Assembly: GCA_947594335.1 (NCBI GenBank)
Contig: CANQEC010000019.1
Location: 1-19,130 of the forward strand
Direction: 5' to 3'
Length of the DNA stretch: 19,130 nt
Source of the DNA: an uncultured Lachnospiraceae bacterium
Lineage (GTDB): Bacteria; Bacillota; Clostridia; Lachnospirales; Lachnospiraceae
The stretch's first letter is position 1. Every line of letters starts with the position of its first letter. Shown piece by piece: positions 15,831-19,130 of this stretch. Under the pieces are notes generated by a model. It saw nothing but the letters and a program-made list of their open reading frames with translations, had not been told where the DNA came from and did not search any database. The position numbers were made by a program, and so were the translations under genes.

Positions 15831-17609
15831 ATGTACAAAGAATCTGTCACAAGACTGCCCGAACTTTGCACGCCTGAACTTGAACAGCTCATGGAAGAGA
15901 GGATTTCGGCAGCCAAAAACGAGAAAACCGTCATCCCCATGCTGTGGCAGGGGCTGCTGGAGCTGCCTGTCGCCGCAGACGGAAAGGAACGCACCGCAAA
16001 ATATTATGTCCCAAAAGATACCCCTCAGGGAACGGAGACCGTGATCCTGAACGTTCCGGACGGCGAAACCACGCTCTCCTTCCTGGAAAAAAGCGGATGG
16101 ATGAGACTGGCAGATGAGAAGGGCTTCTGCCTGTTTGTCGCCGAGCCCCGCGAATCAGGCTGGGGAACTCCCACGGAGGAGGAAGCTTATCTGAGAGCGG
16201 CCGTCTCCGCGGCAAAGCTGGGACGTCACCTGCTCATTGCCTTCGCCCCGTACATCGTCGGCTACGGCCCCATCGGCACGGTTCTTCACAGAATTGCCAT
16301 GGAAGATCCTCTGCACACCGCCGCCGCCGTATTTGTGGAGGCGGGCGCAGTTGAAAACGACTTCCGGGAAGCGTATGAAAAGAAGGATTACGTAAAAGAA
16401 GATGACTTTAACCCCTCCGGGGAAACGCTTAAAGTGCCGTACCGCGAAATTCCGATCCCCGTGTGGATCATCTCGGAGCATATGGATGCGCAGACCGCCG
16501 CGATGATCGATTACTGGAAGAATGCTTCCGGCGCCAACCTTCCGTATAAGAGCGATCCGCAGACAACCATATATAAACAGAACCGCCCGTCCTGCTTTAC
16601 GCCGGAAGGCGAAATCCTGACGGTCGCCGTAACCAGCGAAAAATCCGATCCCTGCTCCGAATTTCTGACAAGGCTGATCTATGATTTTCTGAATCAGTAT
16701 TACCGCTACGGCATGGGACCTAAATCCAACATGATCAGCAGGAAGATCGACTTCAGCACAATAGGAGCCGACCATCACCGCTTCACTGACAGAAACGGTA
16801 TTGACCACGAATATCTCGTCTACGTTCCCAAAACCTTCCGGAACGGACACGAAAAGCTCCCGGTTGTGCTTGCCTACCACGGCGCCTCCCAGTCCATGCG
16901 CAATATGATGGCAAACGGCCTGTGGTATCACATTGCCGATGAAAACGGCCTCATCATCGTCTATCCGGAAAGCGGTCTGCAGCCCATGCCGGAAGAGCTT
17001 GGAGGAAATCTTGGTTTCGCCTACCGCCCGCTTTGGAGTTTGTTTGACGTCGCAGATCCTTCCGTTGAGATCGACTACGCAGACGAGCTTCTCGACCGCG
17101 TGATTGCAGAATACCCCGTGGACGAAAGCCGGGTTTACTGCACGGGGCATTCCATGGGACATATGATGACCAATTACCTCGGAAGCTCCGTCTTCTCCCA
17201 CCGTCTCGCCGCGGTCGGCGCAACCTCCGGCTGCCTCCGGACCCGGGCGGCAGGCGGCACGCAGTCCGTCCCCGCCTTCATGACCATCGGCCAGTACGAT
17301 CTCTGGTCCTATCTGATCACCGAAGACACCGACGTCACCGCTCAGCTTGACATGTGGCTGATCCGAAACGGACTGGCATCAGAAGAAAACGTGCGTGAAA
17401 TCCGCACTTCGGGGGCATCTGAAGTTTACAAAGAGGGACGCTGCAACAATTACGTCTGGAAAGACGCGAACGGCATTCCATGGGTGCGCTACGCATGGCT
17501 CTCTGATAAATTCCATGTCCACAGCGCGGAGGAATCAAAGATTTTCTGGGAGCAGTGGTTCAGCAGATGGCGTCTTGAAGAGAACGGGCGGCGTATTTAT
17601 CATCCCTGA
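15831..17609 (+). CDS. Tandem alpha/beta hydrolase (LpqC/PHB-depolymerase-like esterase) with degenerate N-terminal copy
   Basis: A 592-residue protein. The C-terminal half (about 325-585) is an esterase of the poly(3-hydroxybutyrate) depolymerase/feruloyl esterase-like group: YVPK (331-334), LAYHGASQS (348-355), the nucleophile elbow GHSMG with S441, a probable acid D490 and a probable catalytic histidine H562 or H564. The N-terminal half repeats the same layout: YYVPK (58-62), VILNVPDGE (71-79), WMRLADEKGF (90-99), then GYGPIG (144-149) where GHSMG should be. That domain has lost the nucleophile serine and is probably non-catalytic. No signal peptide is seen, so it acts in the cytoplasm. 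AAGGAGG is 8 bases before the ATG. It sits directly behind the regulator gene. Cleavage of an acyl ester on the imported substrate is likely; the acyl group is unknown. Confidence 0.88.
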   Translation: MYKESVTRLPELCTPELEQLMEERISAAKNEKTVIPMLWQGLLELPVAADGKERTAKYYVPKDTPQGTETVILNVPDGETTLSFLEKSGWMRLADEKGFCLFVAEPRESGWGTPTEEEAYLRAAVSAAKLGRHLLIAFAPYIVGYGPIGTVLHRIAMEDPLHTAAAVFVEAGAVENDFREAYEKKDYVKEDDFNPSGETLKVPYREIPIPVWIISEHMDAQTAAMIDYWKNASGANLPYKSDPQTTIYKQNRPSCFTPEGEILTVAVTSEKSDPCSEFLTRLIYDFLNQYYRYGMGPKSNMISRKIDFSTIGADHHRFTDRNGIDHEYLVYVPKTFRNGHEKLPVVLAYHGASQSMRNMMANGLWYHIADENGLIIVYPESGLQPMPEELGGNLGFAYRPLWSLFDVADPSVEIDYADELLDRVIAEYPVDESRVYCTGHSMGHMMTNYLGSSVFSHRLAAVGATSGCLRTRAAGGTQSVPAFMTIGQYDLWSYLITEDTDVTAQLDMWLIRNGLASEENVREIRTSGASEVYKEGRCNNYVWKDANGIPWVRYAWLSDKFHVHSAEESKIFWEQWFSRWRLEENGRRIYHP

Positions 17610-17650
17610 CTGCTGCGCGCCGGAAACTGAGAAAGGCCGGGCTGGAGGCA

Positions 17651-17770
17651 CGCGGCACCGAAACAGATAAAGACTGGACTGGGCGCGCGGCACCGAAACA
17701 GATAAAGACTGGACTGGGCACGCGCGGCACCGAAACGGATAAAGACTGGACTGGGCGCGCGCGGCTCACA
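17651..17770. repeat. 35-37-base GC-rich tandem repeats, noncoding
   Basis: Three near-identical units start at 17651, 17686 and 17723, with a truncated fourth from 17760. Each contains CGCGGCACCGAAAC(A/G)GATAA, then AGACTGGACTGGGC and a short run of alternating GC of variable length. They fill much of the 245-base gap between the two-domain hydrolase and the second TIM-barrel gene. The alternating GC flanks could pair with each other, so each unit might form a hairpin in RNA. Function is unknown. Confidence 0.85.
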
Positions 17771-17854
17771 TGCTGCGCCGGGAAATAAAATTCCATATGC
17801 GGACCTGTGCCGCAAAACCTTGCGGTGCCTGATTAACAAAAAAGGAGGAACATT

Positions 17855-18631
17855 ATGAAACTGGGTGGTTTTGGACGAATTGCGGACTATGACAAGATCA
17901 AAGCGGCGGGATTCGACTATGCCGAGCTTGATATACCGGAAATTGTGGAGCTTTCGGAGGACGCGTTTGAGGCGTTCTGCGAAAAAGTAAAGCGGGAGAA
18001 TTTTCCTGTCCTCACAGGCGCGCGGGCTCTCCCGGTCGCGGAGCCCTGGTTCTTCACGGATCAGTTTTCCATGGAGACATACCAGGACTACATCCTGCAG
18101 GCATGCGCCAGGGCAGGCCGTCTGGGCATCAGAAAAATCATTCTGGGAAATGGAAAAGCCAGATGGATGACAGATGACAACAGCAGAAAGCTGGAGCACA
18201 ATTTTATCGATCTCCTCCGCTTTTTTGCAAAGACCGCCAAAGAACAGGGAATCGAGATGATCCTTGAGCCTCTGGGCCCGGATTATTCCAACTACATCAA
18301 TACGCTTCCGGAAGCGGAACAGGTGATAAAAAAGGCAGGCTCTTCCAATCTGTTTCTCATGGCCGACCTCCGGCATCTGTACCGTGGAGGAGAACCCTAC
18401 GAAGATATCGTCACATGCGCCGGACTGCTCCGCCATGTCCATGTGGATTATCCGGAAACATTTCCGGCAAGGCCTTTCCCAAAGGCGGAGGACGGCTTTG
18501 ACTACGCGCCCTTCTTGTCAGCCGTGAAGCGCTCCGGATATGACGATACTCTGACCATCGAGGCAGATACCCCCGCGGACTGGAACGCCGCCTGCCGTGA
18601 TGCAAAAAAAGTTCTGGCGGACGTGCTTTGA
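17855..18631 (+). CDS. Second sugar isomerase/epimerase-type TIM barrel
   Basis: A 258-residue xylose-isomerase-like TIM barrel, shorter than and clearly different from the one at 4944-5819. Probable metal-binding residues in order are E138 (ILEPLG), D171 (MADLRH), H196 (RHVHVDYP) and E236 (TIEAD), so the active site looks intact. GGAGG at 17844-17848 is 6 bases before the ATG. It follows the hydrolase gene after 245 bases containing tandem repeats; no good promoter was seen in the gap, so read-through from the regulator promoter is likely. Epimerisation, isomerisation or beta-elimination on a (keto-)sugar are all possible for the family. Confidence 0.9.
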   Translation: MKLGGFGRIADYDKIKAAGFDYAELDIPEIVELSEDAFEAFCEKVKRENFPVLTGARALPVAEPWFFTDQFSMETYQDYILQACARAGRLGIRKIILGNGKARWMTDDNSRKLEHNFIDLLRFFAKTAKEQGIEMILEPLGPDYSNYINTLPEAEQVIKKAGSSNLFLMADLRHLYRGGEPYEDIVTCAGLLRHVHVDYPETFPARPFPKAEDGFDYAPFLSAVKRSGYDDTLTIEADTPADWNAACRDAKKVLADVL

Positions 18632-19014
18632 TTTCCTTATGCGGGCCTGCAATCGAGTAGGAAGCAGTTTTCCTCCTGCCCGCCGCACGGCCCGCGTGCT
18701 GCGTCAGCAGCTATTTTCCATGCCTGGGCCTGTGCATCAGACAAACGTGCTTATTTCGTATCTGATTTAAGCACGTTTGTCTGATTCTGCTGTTAAATTT
18801 TGCTGAACTTTCCTGCCCGCGCCGCAAACATCACCATGAATAATTCAGCCCCTTCATCAGAACCGCGATCCTGCCTGCCGCCTGTATCTGACTTTGACAG
18901 GTTCCTGAACAAAAATGGAAAATTGTTGAGAAAATACAGGCAAGATTTCGTTGAATAAAAGAAAAATCGCTGCAGGACATCCGGTGAACTGCTAGCTGCC
19001 GGAACGTATCCTAA
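18632..19014. other. Noncoding gap between convergent genes
   Basis: This stretch of 383 bases has no plausible gene in either direction. It holds a perfect inverted repeat (18736-18785) and two copies of a 20-base motif of the form TTCC(A/T)TATGCGG(A/G)CCTG: one near 18633-18650 and a more diverged one at 18716-18735. A third copy lies at 17791-17810. Nothing else was recognised. Confidence 0.6.
18736..18785. terminator. 18-base perfect inverted repeat, probable shared terminator
   Basis: ATCAGACAAACGTGCTTA (18736-18753) is perfectly complementary to bases 18768-18785, with a 14-base loop. It sits between two convergent genes, where a bidirectional terminator is expected. However, no clean T-run follows directly on either strand, so a protein-binding or other structural role is possible. 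Confidence 0.55.
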
Positions 19015-19130
19015 TTATCCAGGATTTCCCCCTGCTATCTGCATTCGCAGAAACATGAGTTCCTTCTCTGCCTCACGCAGCTTCTTCTCCGCCATATCCG
19101 CCCGGTTCCTCTCCCTGTTCGCCCGGTTCC
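19015..19130 (-). CDS. C-terminal end of an unidentified helical protein (partial)
   Basis: The last 37 residues and the TAA stop (19015-19017) of a minus-strand gene enter from the right edge. They read NRANRERNRADMAEKK, then LREAEKELMFLRMQIAGG and end NPG: highly charged and probably a coiled coil, with an NRA..NRA repetition at the DNA and protein level. Tails of this kind end some Rpn/PD-(D/E)XK recombination-promoting nucleases in related bacteria, but no catalytic part is visible and the identity is open. Confidence 0.6.
   Translation of the reverse strand, partial: NRANRERNRADMAEKKLREAEKELMFLRMQIAGGNPG

Noticed and set aside
16155..17201. Minus-strand frame of 348 codons opposite the two-domain hydrolase
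   Set aside because: The plus strand carries a full esterase triad and a good ribosome binding site; the antisense translation resembles no family.
17651..17770. The 35-37-base array as a CRISPR array
   Set aside because: Unit length is suggestive, but there are no spacers between units and no cas genes in the window.
17600..18442. Minus-strand frame of 280 codons running through the tandem repeats into the second isomerase gene
   Set aside because: It overlaps a well-supported TIM-barrel gene, and its C-terminal part is only translated noncoding repeat.
18894..18930. TTGACA at 18894-18899 as a promoter
   Set aside because: No acceptable -10 lies 16-18 bases downstream, and no plus-strand gene follows before the window ends.

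Overview
The window looks like a chromosomal accessory region of a gut-type Clostridia bacterium, probably Lachnospiraceae. This is an inference. It rests on strong AGGAGG-type ribosome binding sites before nearly every gene, TTGACA/TATAAT-like promoters with 17-base spacers, an Opp/Dpp-type ABC transporter whose second ATPase has the DGGRRQR signature variant I associate with these bacteria, and middling GC content. No rRNA, tRNA, CRISPR array or transposase was seen.

Left edge (1-1874, minus strand): an edge-truncated gene for a protein with two TIR domains, one at the N-terminus and one about 500 residues later. They are separated by a helical middle region and an in-frame array of 42-base (14-residue) repeats. 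A promoter at 1953-1981 drives it. The region 1881-2228 is a divergent promoter region and also holds the promoter and operator of the esterase gene to the right.

Centre (2229-18631): one catabolic locus. A type B carboxylesterase (plus strand) converges at a bidirectional hairpin terminator on a ten-gene minus-strand operon read from about 14615 to 3869. In transcription order the operon encodes a peptide-type substrate-binding protein, two permeases, two ATPases, a zinc alcohol dehydrogenase, a DapA/NanA-type aldolase, a Gfo/Idh/MocA oxidoreductase, a TIM-barrel sugar isomerase/epimerase and a second Gfo/Idh/MocA protein. Divergent from it are a LacI-family regulator, an unusual two-domain alpha/beta hydrolase and a second TIM-barrel isomerase. 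The 14-base site TGTAATCGTTTACA occurs identically at both the carboxylesterase and transporter promoters, with further close variants, so the locus is probably one regulon under the LacI-family protein; CcpA is an alternative.

Working model (inference): an acylated glycoside or similar small conjugate is imported by the ABC system and de-esterified inside the cell. Its sugar part is oxidised by the Gfo/Idh and zinc dehydrogenases, rearranged by the TIM-barrel enzymes and finally split by the pyruvate-type aldolase. There is no recognisable glycoside hydrolase, phosphorylase or sugar kinase. The enzyme set resembles the Escherichia coli YcjQ/YcjR/YcjS 3-keto-glycoside enzymes and the DgpA/DgpC C-deglycosylation enzymes.

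Right edge (18632-19130): a noncoding stretch with an 18-base perfect inverted repeat, then the charged, probably helical C-terminus of a minus-strand gene that runs out of the window.
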